DNA of 64,000 bases from Novosphingobium sp. SCN 66-18 (GTDB lineage Bacteria; Pseudomonadota; Alphaproteobacteria; Sphingomonadales; Sphingomonadaceae), in NCBI GenBank assembly GCA_001725355.1, contig MEGD01000027.1, forward strand, positions 93,131-157,130. Direction: 5' to 3'. Each line of letters begins with the position of its first letter. Within the stretch, counting starts at the first letter, position 1. Shown here piece by piece: positions 26,103 to 36,071 of this stretch. The notes below the pieces were generated by a model that saw only the letters and a list, made by a program, of their open reading frames with translations, was not told where the DNA came from and searched no databases. Made by a program: the position numbers and the translations under genes.

Positions 26103-28592
26103 TCATACCAGCAGATTGCTGCGCACCACGGGTTCGGACCGTTCGAACTGCAGGAAGTATCGCGCTGAAATCGCTTCGGACAGAGTCAGCAGGCGCCGTT
26201 CCGTCTCGCCCAGCAGGCTGTCATCGACGGCATCGATCGTCAGGCTGAGGAACGGCGCGAGCGCGGCACGCGTTTCGCGCAAGGGCGCTTCGGGCAGGTT
26301 GTCCTCACCCAGCGCCGGCAGGGCGGTGACGTGCGCGGCCAGCGTCTGCAACTGGAACACCAGCGACCGCGGATTTTCCGCATCGAGCAGCAACAGGTCC
26401 AGCACCGGATCACGCAAGGGCACGCTGAGATAGCGCGAACGGTAAGTGATCTGGCTGTCGCACAAGTCCAGCAAGGCGCCCAGCGCATCGGCTTCGGGCA
26501 GCACGCCAAGCTGGCGGGTCATCCGGCAGACCGCCAGCGCGCGTTCCAGCCGCCGGCCGATGTCGAGGAAGCGCCAGGCCGGCCCGCGCACCATGTCCTC
26601 CGCGCCCAGCCCCGCCAGCGCGCCGAACCGTTCAACCAGTTCGCGCGCCACGCGCAGCAGCGCGCCCGGCCGGTGCGAATCCAGCTTGGGCATCGGCCGG
26701 CTGGCGATGCGCCAGAAATCGGGCGCGAACCGGTCGCGCAGCGAAAGGCCGACACTGCGGATATTGCCCAAGAGCGTGCTGACGCTGCCCGGCAGCCCGC
26801 CATCGCCCAGCGCGATGCGGCAGGCCTCGTGCGCGGACAGCTTCTGGTCCTTCGCCCGGATCGCGCCCCACAGGAACAGCAGTTCCACCAGCTTTTCGCG
26901 CACGGCGGGGTTGATGCCCCCGCCCGCATCGACCTCGATCGAACTGCCCAGGATCGAACGGACGATCCGCACCGTCATTTCCGCGCGCTCGCAATAGCGG
27001 CCGAACCAGAACAGGTTGTCCGCCGCCTGGCTGGCCAGGATGCCGCCGCCGCGCCGGATCGCCGGGGCATCACCCAGGGTGGTCGAGCCATAGTCCGGCA
27101 CCGCCGCCGCATCGACCACGCAGACGTCGGCCGAGAGATCGCCTTCGCCCATGAGCGAGGTGAGCAGCCCGCCCGAGGAGGCCAGCCGCGCGAATCCGCC
27201 GGGCATGACGGTCCATTCGCCATCCGGCCCGCGTGCCACGAACGCGCGCAGCGTGAACGGACGCGGCTCGAACCGATCCCCCACCAGCGCGGGCGTGGTG
27301 GAAAGATGGACGATTTCCTGCCCGCAGTAGTCCATCGGACGCCGCTGCATCGCATCGAACAGCAGCTCGCGCGCGGAAGGGGAAAGGCTTGCCCCGGCCA
27401 CGCCGCGCACGTCCTCCAGTCCCTCGACCGGCTGGCCGAACGCCGGCGTGATGACGAACTCGTCGAACCGGGCGCGCACGATATCGGCTTCCACCGGTTG
27501 CCCGCACCACCATGTCGCGATGTTCGGCAGCAGCGGTTCCTCGCCCAGCAGGGTGCGGCACAGGCGCGGCATGAACGCGGCGAAGGCCGGCGCCTCCAGC
27601 AATTCCACGCCCGGCCAGTTGGCCATTTCCAACCCGCCCGAAGCCCAGGCATCGAACATGTCGGGCACGCCGATGGTGGACCGCGCATCGAAGCTCAGCG
27701 GATCGAGCGCATTGGTGTCGATCCAGCGCCAGACCGCATCGATCCGCTTCGGCCCGGCGATCGTGCGAATGTAGAGCCGGTCGTCGATCACCGCCAGATC
27801 GCGCCCTTCCACCAGCGGAAAGCCCAGATAGCGCGCGAGGTGGGCCTGTTCCGGATAGCTCTGGTTGAACCGGCCCGGCGTGAGCAGCGCGATGCGCGGG
27901 CTTTCCCGCTGGCAATCGCGAGCGATTCCCGCGCGCAGATCGCCGAAGAAGCGCGCGACGCGCCGGGCGTTGATTTCCGACAGCAGCGTGCCGGTGCCGC
28001 GCGACAGGGCCAGGCGGTTCTCCAGCGCATAGCCGATGCCGTTGGCCAGCCGCAGCCGGTCCCCCAGCACGCGCCACTGCCCGCGCGGCCCCCGCGCCAG
28101 ATCGACCGCATAGACATGCAGGAAGTGATCGGCGCGCGGCTTCAGCCCCACCATGTTGCGCGCGAAATAGCGGCTGCCCGCGATCACGGCGGCGGGCAGG
28201 AAACCATCGTCCACCAACCGCTGCGGGCCATAGATGTCCGCCACAAGCTGTTCTAGCAGGCGCGCGCGCTGGATCAGCCCGCGTTCCACCTCCGCCCATT
28301 CCTGCGCGCCGATCAGCAGCGGCATCGGCGTCAGCGGCCATTCGCGCTCCTCGTCATCGCCGGCGATGCGGAAGCTCATCCCCATGTCCTGGATCTGGCG
28401 CGCGACCAATTCCTGCACCGAAAGGCCCGATTCCGCCGCCAGCGAGGACAGGCCGTTGGCCATGGCCACCCACTTTTCCGCCACATCGCCCGAGGCATGG
28501 CGAAACAGGTCGCCCGCATCGACGTCGACCGGATAGTCCTGCAACCGGTTCGTGGCCGGGGCGGGCGGCGCTGCGTTCTCGACCAGCGCCAT
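26103..28592 (-). CDS. Circularly permuted ATP-grasp and alpha-E domain fusion protein
   Basis: A cytosolic protein of 829 aa. The N-terminal 480 residues are a circularly permuted ATP-grasp domain (DUF404/DUF407 type), with the blocks YFARNMVGLKP, NGIGYALENRLALSR and a downstream LLTPGRFNQSYPEQAHLAR. From about residue 515 (ASQAADNLFWFGRYCERAE) an all-helical alpha-E domain (DUF403) follows to the C-terminus. In many genomes the two are separate adjacent genes. The ATP-grasp fold implies an acyl-phosphate-type ligase joining an amine and a carboxylate; that is predicted. The start overlaps the DUF2126 gene stop by one base. Confidence 0.88.
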   Translation of the reverse strand: MALVENAAPPAPATNRLQDYPVDVDAGDLFRHASGDVAEKWVAMANGLSSLAAESGLSVQELVARQIQDMGMSFRIAGDDEEREWPLTPMPLLIGAQEWAEVERGLIQRARLLEQLVADIYGPQRLVDDGFLPAAVIAGSRYFARNMVGLKPRADHFLHVYAVDLARGPRGQWRVLGDRLRLANGIGYALENRLALSRGTGTLLSEINARRVARFFGDLRAGIARDCQRESPRIALLTPGRFNQSYPEQAHLARYLGFPLVEGRDLAVIDDRLYIRTIAGPKRIDAVWRWIDTNALDPLSFDARSTIGVPDMFDAWASGGLEMANWPGVELLEAPAFAAFMPRLCRTLLGEEPLLPNIATWWCGQPVEADIVRARFDEFVITPAFGQPVEGLEDVRGVAGASLSPSARELLFDAMQRRPMDYCGQEIVHLSTTPALVGDRFEPRPFTLRAFVARGPDGEWTVMPGGFARLASSGGLLTSLMGEGDLSADVCVVDAAAVPDYGSTTLGDAPAIRRGGGILASQAADNLFWFGRYCERAEMTVRIVRSILGSSIEVDAGGGINPAVREKLVELLFLWGAIRAKDQKLSAHEACRIALGDGGLPGSVSTLLGNIRSVGLSLRDRFAPDFWRIASRPMPKLDSHRPGALLRVARELVERFGALAGLGAEDMVRGPAWRFLDIGRRLERALAVCRMTRQLGVLPEADALGALLDLCDSQITYRSRYLSVPLRDPVLDLLLLDAENPRSLVFQLQTLAAHVTALPALGEDNLPEAPLRETRAALAPFLSLTIDAVDDSLLGETERRLLTLSEAISARYFLQFERSEPVVRSNLLV

Positions 28593-31500
28593 CAGATCAG
28601 ATGCGCGGGACGCCTGAGATCGAGCGACATCGGAAACTCCCCTGCTGCTTCCTCGGCCGGAATGGCCTGGCTGCCCGGCGAATGGCCGTGATCCTGGAAG
28701 CGCGCCTTGCGTCGGGCTTCCGCCTCATAACCGTTGACGGGCACGGTATCATAGTTCCGCCCGCCCGGATGCGCCACATGATAGACGCATCCCCCCAGCG
28801 AACGGCCGTTCCAGGTATCGAGGATGTCGAATGTCAGCGGCGCGTGCGCCGGCATCATCGGGTGCAGGCAGTTGGCGGGGAACCACGCCTTGTAGCGCAC
28901 CCCGGCCACGGCCTCGCCCGGCACGCCGGTCGGCTGCAAGGGCAGTCGGCGTCCGTTGCAGGCGATCACGTGCCGGCCCGGCACCAGCCCGCTGGCGCGG
29001 ATCTGCAACCGTTCGGTGGAGCTGTCGACATAGCGCACCGTGCCGCCGATCGCGCCGGTTTCGCCCAGCACGTTCCACGGTTCCAGCGCGTGCGCCACTT
29101 CAAGCTGCACGCCGCCGCCCTCGACCGCGCCGTGCACCGGAAAGCGGAACTGGCGCTGCGCCTCGAACCACACCGGATCGAAATCGTACCCGGCGCCGCG
29201 CAGATCGGCCAGTACGTCGAGGAAATCGGCCCAGACGTAATGCGGCAGCATGAAGCGATCGTGCAGCTGCGTGCCCCAGCGCACCAGCGGCCCGTCCTGC
29301 GGCTGCTTCCAGAACCAGGCGGTCAGCGCCCGCAGCAGCAATTGCTGGGCCAGGCTCATCCGGGCGTCGGGCGGCATCTCGAACCCGCGGAATTCGACAA
29401 GGCCCAGCCGGCCGGTCGGGCCATCGGGCGAAAACAGCTTGTCGATGCAGATTTCGGTGCGGTGGGTATTGCCCGTCACGTCGACCAGCAGGTTGCGGAA
29501 CAGCCGGTCCACCACCCAGGCCGGCGGTGGCGGCTGGTCCGGCCCGTGATTCGGATTGGGCACCTGCGCCAGCGCGATCTCCAGTTCGTAGAGCGCATCG
29601 TGCCGCGCTTCGTCGATGCGCGGGGCCTGGCACGTCGGGCCGATGAACATGCCTGAAAACAGGTAGCTGAGCGCGGGATGGCGCTGCCAGTAGAGCACGA
29701 AGCTCTTGAGCAGGTCCGGCCGGCGGATGAACGGCGAATCGAGCAGGGTCGGCCCGCCGAGCACGATGTGGTTGCCGCCGCCGGTGCCGACGGAGCGGCC
29801 ATCGACCATGAACTTGTCCGCCGTCAGCCCCACTTCGCGCGCGCATTCGTACAGCGCTTCGGTGATCTCCACCGCTTCGCGCCACGATTTCGCCGGCTGG
29901 ATATTCACTTCGATCACGCCGGGATCGGGCGTGACCTTCAGCACCGTGAGGCGCGGATCGGGCGGCGGGGGATAGCCTTCGATCCGGATCGGCACGCGCG
30001 TTTCCTCGGCGACCTGCTCCACCGCCGCGATCAGGTCGAGGTAGTCGTCCAGCGCTTCCACCGGCGGCAGGAACACGGACAGATAGCCGTCCTTCGGCTC
30101 CACCGTCAGCGCGGTGCGGACGGCGCCTTCGATCGCGACCTGCTCGATCCGGCGCTGCGCCGTGCCCGCCGGGCCTTCGACGGCGATGCTGGCCTGTTCG
30201 GCGGCCGCTTCCATCGGCGTCGCGGCATCGCGCACCTGATGGCCGCGCTCCGCCACTTGCGCACGGAAATCGGCCAACGGCTCGCGCGGCTCGGCAGTAT
30301 CGCGCGGGTGGATATAGGGATAGTCGGACGGCGGCACGAAGGGCAGCGATCCCAGCGGCAGGCGATAGCCCAGCGCGCTGTCGCCCGGCACCGCGTAGAG
30401 CGCGCCGCGCCGCACTTTCCAGCGTTCGCTTTGCCAGCGCGTAACCCGCGATTTGGTCAGCCCACGCTGGAACGTGCGCATGAAGCGCTGGCGGACTTCG
30501 GGATCGTCCAGCTGCGGATCGGTGGGGCTGGTGTTGGCGGGAAGCTCCGCCTCCTTCACGATCCATTCCACCGCGTCTTCATAGACCGGCTGGACGAAGT
30601 CTTCCTCCACCCCCAGGTTGCGGGCGGCGGTGGTCAGGAACACCTCGGCCATCGCGGCATCGGGCTGCGGCCTATCGGCATCCGTATCGACCACCTGCTC
30701 CCGCGGCGGCCTTTCCCCGGCGATCAGCGACGGATCGCGCCAGATCGGCACGCCATCGGCGCGCCAGTAGATCGCGTAGCCCCAGCGCGGCAGGCTTTCG
30801 CCAGGATACCACTTGCCCTGCCCGTGGTGGAGCAGCGATCCCGGTGCGAACCGTTCGCGCAAAAGACGGATCAGCTTGTCGGCATAGGCGGCCTTGGTCG
30901 GGCCGACCGCCGCGCTGTTCCATTCGGGCGCCTCGAAATCGTCGTCGGCGATGAAGGTCGGCTCGCCGCCGATGGTGAGCCGCACGTCGCCCGCCGCCAG
31001 ATCGGCATCCACCTTGTCGCCCAGCGCGAGCAGGGCATCCCAGCGCGCCTCGGTGAACGGCTTGGTGATCCGCACCGCTTCCTGGATGCGCGAGACTTCC
31101 ATCTCGAACCGGAAGTCCGAATGGACCGGTTCCAGCACCACGCCTTCGATCGGCGCGGCGGAACGATAGTGCGGCGTGGCGCAGAGCGGGATATGGCCTT
31201 CGCCCGCGAACAGGCCCCAGGTGGCATCCAGCCCGATCCAGCCGGCGCCCGGCACATAGACTTCCGCCCAGGCGTGCAGGTCGCAGATGTCCTGCGACAC
31301 GCCCTTCGGCCCGTCGACCGCGACCACGTCGGGCGTCAGCTGGATCGAATAGCCCGAAACGAAGCGCGCCGCGAACCCCAGCGTGCGCAGCAATTGCACC
31401 AGCAACCACGCCGAATCGCGGCACGATCCGGTGCCGATCTCCAGCGTTTCCTCCGGCGCCTGCACGCCCGGCTCCATGCGGATGACATAGCCGACGGTCT

Positions 31501-31957
31501 GGTTGACCGCCTGGTTGATCTCCACGAGAAAATCGATCGTGCGGCCCTGATGCCCCCGGAAACGGTCAGCCAGCGCCGCAAACAGCGCGCCTTGCGGCTC
31601 GGTCTCGAAATAGGCGGCAAGGTCCGACGCCAGCGCCGGGGCATAGGCGAACGGGTATTCCTCGGCGTATTCCTCGACGAAGAAATCGAACGGGTTGACC
31701 ACCGCCAGTTCGGCCAGCAGGTCCACCTCGATCTGGAAATGGTCCACCGGCTCGGGAAACACGATCCGCGCCTGCCAGTTGCCCAGCGGGTCCTGCTGCC
31801 AGTTCAGGAAGTGGTTGGCCGGGCTGATCTTCAGCGAATAGTTGGGCACCGCCGTGCGGCTGTGCGGCGCCGGTCGCAGGCGGATGACCTGCGGCCCCAG
31901 CATGACCGGCTTGTTGTAGGAATAGCGCGTGAGGTGATGGAGACCCGCCTTGATCAT
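28592..31957 (-). CDS. Transglutaminase-like / DUF2126 large protein
   Basis: A cytosolic protein of about 1121 aa, first gene of the operon. Residues 1 to about 300 are a transglutaminase-like module with Cys in [13 protein letters not shown], His in [10 protein letters not shown] and Asp in GLDATWG. The remaining 800 residues match the DUF2126 (COG4196) family, with [20 protein letters not shown] and the diagnostic [17 protein letters not shown] near the middle. The ATG at 31957 starts right at the domain; a TTG 24 bases earlier is possible. The three genes 28592-31957, 26103-28592 and 25211-26092 form a known conserved set predicted to make and process a peptide-like product. Confidence 0.88.
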   Translation of the reverse strand: MIKAGLHHLTRYSYNKPVMLGPQVIRLRPAPHSRTAVPNYSLKISPANHFLNWQQDPLGNWQARIVFPEPVDHFQIEVDLLAELAVVNPFDFFVEEYAEEYPFAYAPALASDLAAYFETEPQGALFAALADRFRGHQGRTIDFLVEINQAVNQTVGYVIRMEPGVQAPEETLEIGTGSCRDSAWLLVQLLRTLGFAARFVSGYSIQLTPDVVAVDGPKGVSQDICDLHAWAEVYVPGAGWIGLDATWGLFAGEGHIPLCATPHYRSAAPIEGVVLEPVHSDFRFEMEVSRIQEAVRITKPFTEARWDALLALGDKVDADLAAGDVRLTIGGEPTFIADDDFEAPEWNSAAVGPTKAAYADKLIRLLRERFAPGSLLHHGQGKWYPGESLPRWGYAIYWRADGVPIWRDPSLIAGERPPREQVVDTDADRPQPDAAMAEVFLTTAARNLGVEEDFVQPVYEDAVEWIVKEAELPANTSPTDPQLDDPEVRQRFMRTFQRGLTKSRVTRWQSERWKVRRGALYAVPGDSALGYRLPLGSLPFVPPSDYPYIHPRDTAEPREPLADFRAQVAERGHQVRDAATPMEAAAEQASIAVEGPAGTAQRRIEQVAIEGAVRTALTVEPKDGYLSVFLPPVEALDDYLDLIAAVEQVAEETRVPIRIEGYPPPPDPRLTVLKVTPDPGVIEVNIQPAKSWREAVEITEALYECAREVGLTADKFMVDGRSVGTGGGNHIVLGGPTLLDSPFIRRPDLLKSFVLYWQRHPALSYLFSGMFIGPTCQAPRIDEARHDALYELEIALAQVPNPNHGPDQPPPPAWVVDRLFRNLLVDVTGNTHRTEICIDKLFSPDGPTGRLGLVEFRGFEMPPDARMSLAQQLLLRALTAWFWKQPQDGPLVRWGTQLHDRFMLPHYVWADFLDVLADLRGAGYDFDPVWFEAQRQFRFPVHGAVEGGGVQLEVAHALEPWNVLGETGAIGGTVRYVDSSTERLQIRASGLVPGRHVIACNGRRLPLQPTGVPGEAVAGVRYKAWFPANCLHPMMPAHAPLTFDILDTWNGRSLGGCVYHVAHPGGRNYDTVPVNGYEAEARRKARFQDHGHSPGSQAIPAEEAAGEFPMSLDLRRPAHLI

Positions 31958-32060
31958 GGTTCGGGACAGTGCGCCAAACAATGCTGCACCGCAACACGTA
32001 ATGCCGCCGTCACGGGCAAAAATCGGGCGGTTGGGTCCTTTGCAGACGGTGGCGCGCTGC

Positions 32061-32151
32061 CCCCCCCCAACCCCTCCCGCTTGCCCTCCCGCTTGCGGGA
32101 GGGGAGCGAGACTTGCGTCGCCGCAGGCGGCGTTAGTCGCAGCGGGGTGGG
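32061..32151. repeat. Dispersed palindromic repeat, copy 1
   Basis: About 90 bases with a CCCTCCCGC-TT-GCGGGAGGG hairpin (32084-32103), a conserved GGAGCGAGACTTGCG spacer, a second small GC hairpin around 32120-32131 and a right end GGGGTGGG. A near-identical element lies at 63485-63564. This copy has an extra tandem CCCTCCCGCTTG unit. It fills the gap between two divergent minus- and plus-oriented transcription units that contains no gene. Confidence 0.75.
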
Positions 32152-32179
32152 CGTCCCATGCGCTGCCTTCCCCCCCGCC

Positions 32180-33334
32180 TCAGGCCGAGAGAGCTTGCGC
32201 TTCCGCCATGCGCGCCGCGAACCAGGGCCGCATCCGCTCGATCGCGTCGATCACCCGGTCGGTCGATACCGCGAAGCTGATGCGAATGAAGCGGTGCCCT
32301 TCCACCGGATCGAAATCGATGCCCGGCGCGGTCGCGACGCCGGTTTCCTCCAGCAGGCGGATACAGAAGGCCAGGCTGTCGTCGGTCAGGTGGCCGATGT
32401 CGGCATAGATGTAGAACGCGCCGTCGGGCGGGGCGATGCGGCCCAGCCCCATGCCCGGCAGCGCCGCCAGCAGCAGATCGCGGTTGCGCGCATAGGTGGC
32501 GACATGGCCTTCGAGTTCGTCGCGGCAATCGAACGCGATCAGCCCGGCGTGCTGCGCCAGCACCGGCGGCGTCAGGAACAGGTTGCCCATCCGCGCCCGC
32601 GCCTGCTCCACCAGCGCGGCGGGCACGACCACCCAGCCCAGCCGCCAGCCGGCCATGCTGAAATACTTGGAGAAGCTGTTGACCACGATCGCCTGGCGAT
32701 CTTCGGCCAGCATCGACACCGCCGGCGCGCCATAGGTGATGCCATGGTAGATCTCGTCCGAGATCACGCGGATGCCCTTGCGGCGGCACACCTCGGCGAT
32801 CGCCGCCAGCTCGGCCGGTTCGATCACCGTGCCGGTGGGGTTGGCGGGGCTGGCCAGGATCAAGCCGTCGGGCGCCGGCTCCAGCGCGTCGAGCGCGGCG
32901 GCGGTCACCTGATAGCGCTCCGCCTCGCCACAGGGCAGTTCCACCGGCTCCATGTGCAACGCGCGCAGGTTGTTGCGATAGGCGACATAGCCGGGCCGCG
33001 CGATGGCGACGCGCGCGCCGGGATCGAACAGCAGCGACAGCGCCAGTACCAGCCCCGGAGACGCCCCGCAGGTCAGCACGATCTGTTCGGGATCGATCAC
33101 CGCACCGCAGGTTTCCCCGTAGTGCCGGGCGATCCGCGCTTTCAGCTTCGGGCTTTCCCAGTAGCCCATGGGATCGGTATCAAGCACATGGTGCGCGGCG
33201 GCGATCGCGGCGGCGGGCGCGCCGGTGGAAGGCTGGCCGAACTCCATGTGAATGACGGAGCGCCCCTCCGTGCCCAGGCGGTGGGCGATGCGGCTGACGG
33301 CAATGGCGTGAAAAGGCTCTAGGCGGGCGGTCAT
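32180..33334 (-). CDS. Class I/II pyridoxal-phosphate aminotransferase
   Basis: PLP enzyme of 384 aa, fold type I. Visible landmarks are the MEFGQPSTGAP start, the GYWESPKLKARIARHYG substrate loop, SPANPTGTVI, SDEIYHGITYG and the Schiff-base lysine in VNSFSKYFSMAGWRLGW. The C-terminal arginine is in HRFIRISFAVS. Neighbours on the same strand are a broken mocA-like gene and xdhC. The substrate is undetermined; given the island, an amino-acid or amine-derived substrate is possible but not shown. The ATG at 33334 is preferred to a longer reading that overlaps the upstream gene. Confidence 0.92.
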   Translation of the reverse strand: MTARLEPFHAIAVSRIAHRLGTEGRSVIHMEFGQPSTGAPAAAIAAAHHVLDTDPMGYWESPKLKARIARHYGETCGAVIDPEQIVLTCGASPGLVLALSLLFDPGARVAIARPGYVAYRNNLRALHMEPVELPCGEAERYQVTAAALDALEPAPDGLILASPANPTGTVIEPAELAAIAEVCRRKGIRVISDEIYHGITYGAPAVSMLAEDRQAIVVNSFSKYFSMAGWRLGWVVVPAALVEQARARMGNLFLTPPVLAQHAGLIAFDCRDELEGHVATYARNRDLLLAALPGMGLGRIAPPDGAFYIYADIGHLTDDSLAFCIRLLEETGVATAPGIDFDPVEGHRFIRISFAVSTDRVIDAIERMRPWFAARMAEAQALSA

Positions 33335-33362
33335 GCCCTGCCGATTAGCACGGGCTTCCGCA

Positions 33363-33870
33363 TCACAGAAGACCCGCGGCCCGGGCAAGATCTTCGGGCC
33401 GGTCCACATCCAGCTCGGCGCCCGGCGGCAGCGGCAGGCAAGGCGCGTCCACCAGCAGCGCGCCCGCGCCCCGGTCCCCGGAGAGGGCCTCCAGCGCGCC
33501 GAAGTGCCTCGCGCCGAACAGAGCCGGCGGCATGCGTTGCCCCTCCGCGCTGCTGGCGATGCGGTCCCCGTCGAATGCCCCCACCAGCGCCGCGACGTGC
33601 GCGGCCGGCACCAGCGGCATGTCCGCCAGCGCGATCAATACGCCCCGTGCGCCCGCCGCTCGCGCCGCCGCCACGCCGGGCAAGGTCCGGCGTATCCTCG
33701 CGGACGACGGCCAGGCGGTGCGCGAACGGCAATCCGTTCAGCATCGCAGCGGCATGAAAGGCCAGCGGGCGGCCGCCCAGATCGGCACCCAGCTTGGGTC
33801 CACCGAACCTTTCGCCCCGCCCCGCCGCCAGCAGGAGGACCGCTATCCCCGAAAAATCCGGTTCAGCCAC
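33363..33870 (-). pseudogene. MocA/MobA-like nucleotidyltransferase, internally deleted and frameshifted
   Basis: The frame starting at 33870 encodes VLLLAAGRGERFGGPKL and LAFHAAAMLNGL, up to VVREDTPDLA. A second frame, ending at the stop at 33363, resumes with GVAAARAAGARGVLIALADMPLVPAAHV and runs to a normal C-terminus (ELDVDRPEDLARAAG). An intact member has about 30 residues between these, including the G-x-SS-L-x-x-G substrate loop. Here that stretch is gone and the frame is broken near 33685. The intact gene would transfer CMP or GMP to molybdopterin. It overlaps the xdhC stop by 8 bases, so it was part of that operon. Confidence 0.75.
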
Positions 33871-34861
33871 GCGGTGCGGCGGGCAGGTCTGCGGTGCGTG
33901 GCTGCGTCCGACCGGCAGTCCATTCGGCGCTTCCGGCGCAGGCCTGATAGTCCTGCACCACCTCGCCCAGGATCGACAGTGCGAGCGTCGCCGGATCGCG
34001 CGTCGACGGGATCAGGCCGATCGAGCCGCGCAAGGCATCGATCCGCGATTCCGGCACGCCCGCCGCGCGCAGCATGTCCACGCGCGCGCGGTGCGTCCGC
34101 CGGCTGCCGATGGCGCCGTGATAGAAGGCGGGTGCGGCCAGCGCGCGCGGCAGCAGGGCCTCTTCCCAGTCGTGGTCGTGGAACAGGAAGACGATTGCCG
34201 TCCACGCATCGCTCGCGAAAGCTACCTCGGCCGTGCGCGAGGCCATCGCATGAACCGCCATCGCCCCGGCGGCTTCCCGCATCAGCGGATCGCGTTCGGG
34301 CGCATGCACGATGACCTCGATGCCGAACGCCATGGCCAGCCGGGCGAGCGCAGCAAGGTCTTCGCCCTGCCCCACCGCCACCAGCCGCAGTGGCGGCACG
34401 TAGTGCTGCACGAACGCGTCCCCGCTCCATCCTGCCGGGGCATCGGTCACGGCAGGCGCGGCCCCCGCGACGCCGAGCGCGAGCGCCATCGGTTCGCGTC
34501 GGGCCAGCGCCCCCAGCACGGCCACGATCGATCGCGCATCGCGGCAGGGGGTGAACAACAGGTCGATGCCCCCGCCGCAAGGCAGGCGAATATCGATATA
34601 GGGCGATCCGGAACCGTAGCGGATAACCCGCCCCTCGCCGCGCGCCAGCACGTCCAGCGCCTCGGCGATCACCGCGGCCTCTATGCAACCGCCCGAGAAC
34701 GAACCAGCGTGGCGGCCATCGGCCAGCACCGCCATTTGCGTGCCGATCGCGCGCGAAGACGTGCCCTCGATGCCGGCCAGCGTCACCAGCACGCCATCGA
34801 TTCCGTCTGCCGCGCCGCGCACCAGCAGGCGCAGGATGTCGATGGGGGAGGGAGCGATCAT
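33863..34861 (-). CDS. xdhC: XdhC/CoxI-family molybdoenzyme maturation factor
   Basis: Cytosolic chaperone of 332 aa that binds molybdenum cofactor and helps sulfurate and insert it into xanthine-oxidase-family enzymes. The XdhC N-terminal signature is LVTLAGIEGTSSRAIGTQMAV followed by GSFSGGCIEAAV. A Rossmann-like C-terminal domain contains LVAVGQGEDLAALARLA and GAIGSRRTHRARVDML. The likely client is the IorAB-type enzyme encoded 6 kb away, since no other such enzyme is in the window. It follows the cytochrome c gene by 31 bases and looks co-transcribed with the TTQ dehydrogenase operon. Confidence 0.9.
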   Translation of the reverse strand: MIAPSPIDILRLLVRGAADGIDGVLVTLAGIEGTSSRAIGTQMAVLADGRHAGSFSGGCIEAAVIAEALDVLARGEGRVIRYGSGSPYIDIRLPCGGGIDLLFTPCRDARSIVAVLGALARREPMALALGVAGAAPAVTDAPAGWSGDAFVQHYVPPLRLVAVGQGEDLAALARLAMAFGIEVIVHAPERDPLMREAAGAMAVHAMASRTAEVAFASDAWTAIVFLFHDHDWEEALLPRALAAPAFYHGAIGSRRTHRARVDMLRAAGVPESRIDALRGSIGLIPSTRDPATLALSILGEVVQDYQACAGSAEWTAGRTQPRTADLPAAPRG

Positions 34862-34892
34862 CGGATCTGCCTACCACATTCCCGCGCCCGGG

Positions 34893-35435
34893 TCACTTGG
34901 TCTCGCCCGGATAGAGCAGGCCGAGCGAGGCGGGCGCCCGGCACTTGCGGATCGCATCGGCGGCATGGCGGGCGCGTTCGGCGGTCAGCGAGGCCGAATC
35001 CATCACCAGCGGCCGTTCGCGCGTCACTTCCGCGCCCGTGAACGGCCGGGTCCCCGGCGGCACGCTGCCCGCGCCGATCACGAAGACCACGTAGTTCATC
35101 ATGTCCGCCAGTTCCGCGTTATCCTTGATCCGGCTGTGCGCGATATTGGGCAGGCGCAGCAGATAGGCGCGTGATTGCGGCGTGCACATGAACCAGCCGA
35201 CGCGGCCGAACAGTTCGGGCAGCGGCGCGGGCGCGGACTTGCCCTGCACCCCATGGCAGCCGGCGCAATGCTCGACATAGTCCGACCGCGCCAGTTCCGG
35301 ATCGACCATCACCTCCGCCGGGGTGAATTGGGCCGGGCTGGGCTGGGCCGGCTTCGCGCGCACGTCCGCGCGCCCGACGACACAGGCCAGCGCGATCAGC
35401 GCCAGGCAGAAAACGGGCCAGGAACGAAACGCCAT
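34893..35435 (-). CDS. Monoheme c-type cytochrome of the TTQ dehydrogenase operon
   Basis: Periplasmic cytochrome of 180 aa with a signal peptide (residues 1 to about 26, ending GRADVRA). The single heme site is CAGCH near residue 58. A likely axial Met lies downstream in ELADMMNYVVFVIG. There is only one CxxCH, so this is an electron carrier and not a MauG-like diheme enzyme. Its place directly after the light chain gene suggests it accepts electrons from the dehydrogenase. Conserved extra Cys in FMCTPQSRA and RKCRAPA could form a disulfide. Confidence 0.85.
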   Translation of the reverse strand: MAFRSWPVFCLALIALACVVGRADVRAKPAQPSPAQFTPAEVMVDPELARSDYVEHCAGCHGVQGKSAPAPLPELFGRVGWFMCTPQSRAYLLRLPNIAHSRIKDNAELADMMNYVVFVIGAGSVPPGTRPFTGAEVTRERPLVMDSASLTAERARHAADAIRKCRAPASLGLLYPGETK

Positions 35436-35479
35436 GCCGCCAATATCCCTCTGCGCGGTCCGTTCGCGCAATCGCCCCG

Positions 35480-36028
35480 TCAGGCCGGACCGACGAGCAC
35501 GGCGGTCGAGCAGTGGTATTCCATGCTGCTCGTGCCGAAGCACCAGATCACGTCGTTGTTGAGCTGCGGCACGTAGAGCTGCGTCTCGCGATCGGTATTG
35601 TTGCAATCGCACTGCATGCAGTACGCCTTGCCGCAGCAATCGCGATAGGCGATCAGGTAGGACTTGCCGTCATCGGGATTGACGCAGGTGCCCACCCACG
35701 AAACCGGCGAAGGCTCCGCGCCGGGCGGGCAGGTGTGGATGCCGCCGCCGCAGCAGGTGCAGAGCGAACCGTCGATCGCGCAATAGCGCCAGTAATCGCA
35801 CTTGGTGTTGTCCTTGCTCTGCGCCACGCGTGCGAAAGCGGTCTTGCCTTCGCCCGACCGGTCAGGCTTGGCCGCTTCGGCCCGGCTGACCGGCAGCAGC
35901 GGAAACACCGGGGCGGCGACCAGCGCCGCACCCAGCCGCGCCAGGATGCCACGGCGCGAGGTGCCGCCCGCGAAACGGCGAAGCAGCGTTTCGCCCATGG
36001 CGTCCGCATCGAACTTCTTCATGACCAT
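35480..36028 (-). CDS. aauA: TTQ amine dehydrogenase light (beta) chain, aromatic-amine type
   Basis: Catalytic subunit precursor of 182 aa, carrying tryptophan tryptophylquinone. A Tat-like leader (SRRGILARLG, residues 24-33) ends near AEA-52. The two TTQ tryptophans are Trp111 (PVSWVG) and Trp162 (VIWCFG), 51 residues apart, as in methylamine and aromatic amine dehydrogenases. The catalytic Asp is Asp130 (YRDCCG), 19 after the first Trp. Fourteen Cys support the usual disulfides. The total length and offsets match the A. faecalis aromatic amine dehydrogenase numbering (109/128/160) plus 2. At the position of its Thr172 I read Ser174. Confidence 0.93.
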   Translation of the reverse strand: MVMKKFDADAMGETLLRRFAGGTSRRGILARLGAALVAAPVFPLLPVSRAEAAKPDRSGEGKTAFARVAQSKDNTKCDYWRYCAIDGSLCTCCGGGIHTCPPGAEPSPVSWVGTCVNPDDGKSYLIAYRDCCGKAYCMQCDCNNTDRETQLYVPQLNNDVIWCFGTSSMEYHCSTAVLVGPA

Positions 36029-36071
36029 GCCCCCTTGAAATTGTCCGCGCAGGCCAGCCGTGCCACAGCCA

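Noticed and set aside
29678..33322. 1214-codon plus-strand frame opposite the DUF2126 gene
   Set aside because: Arg/His-rich composition typical of an antisense frame in high-GC DNA, and it overlaps well-recognised genes on the other strand.
34893..35435. Possible MauG in the TTQ operon
   Set aside because: Only one CxxCH is present and the protein is too short for a diheme peroxidase-type MauG.
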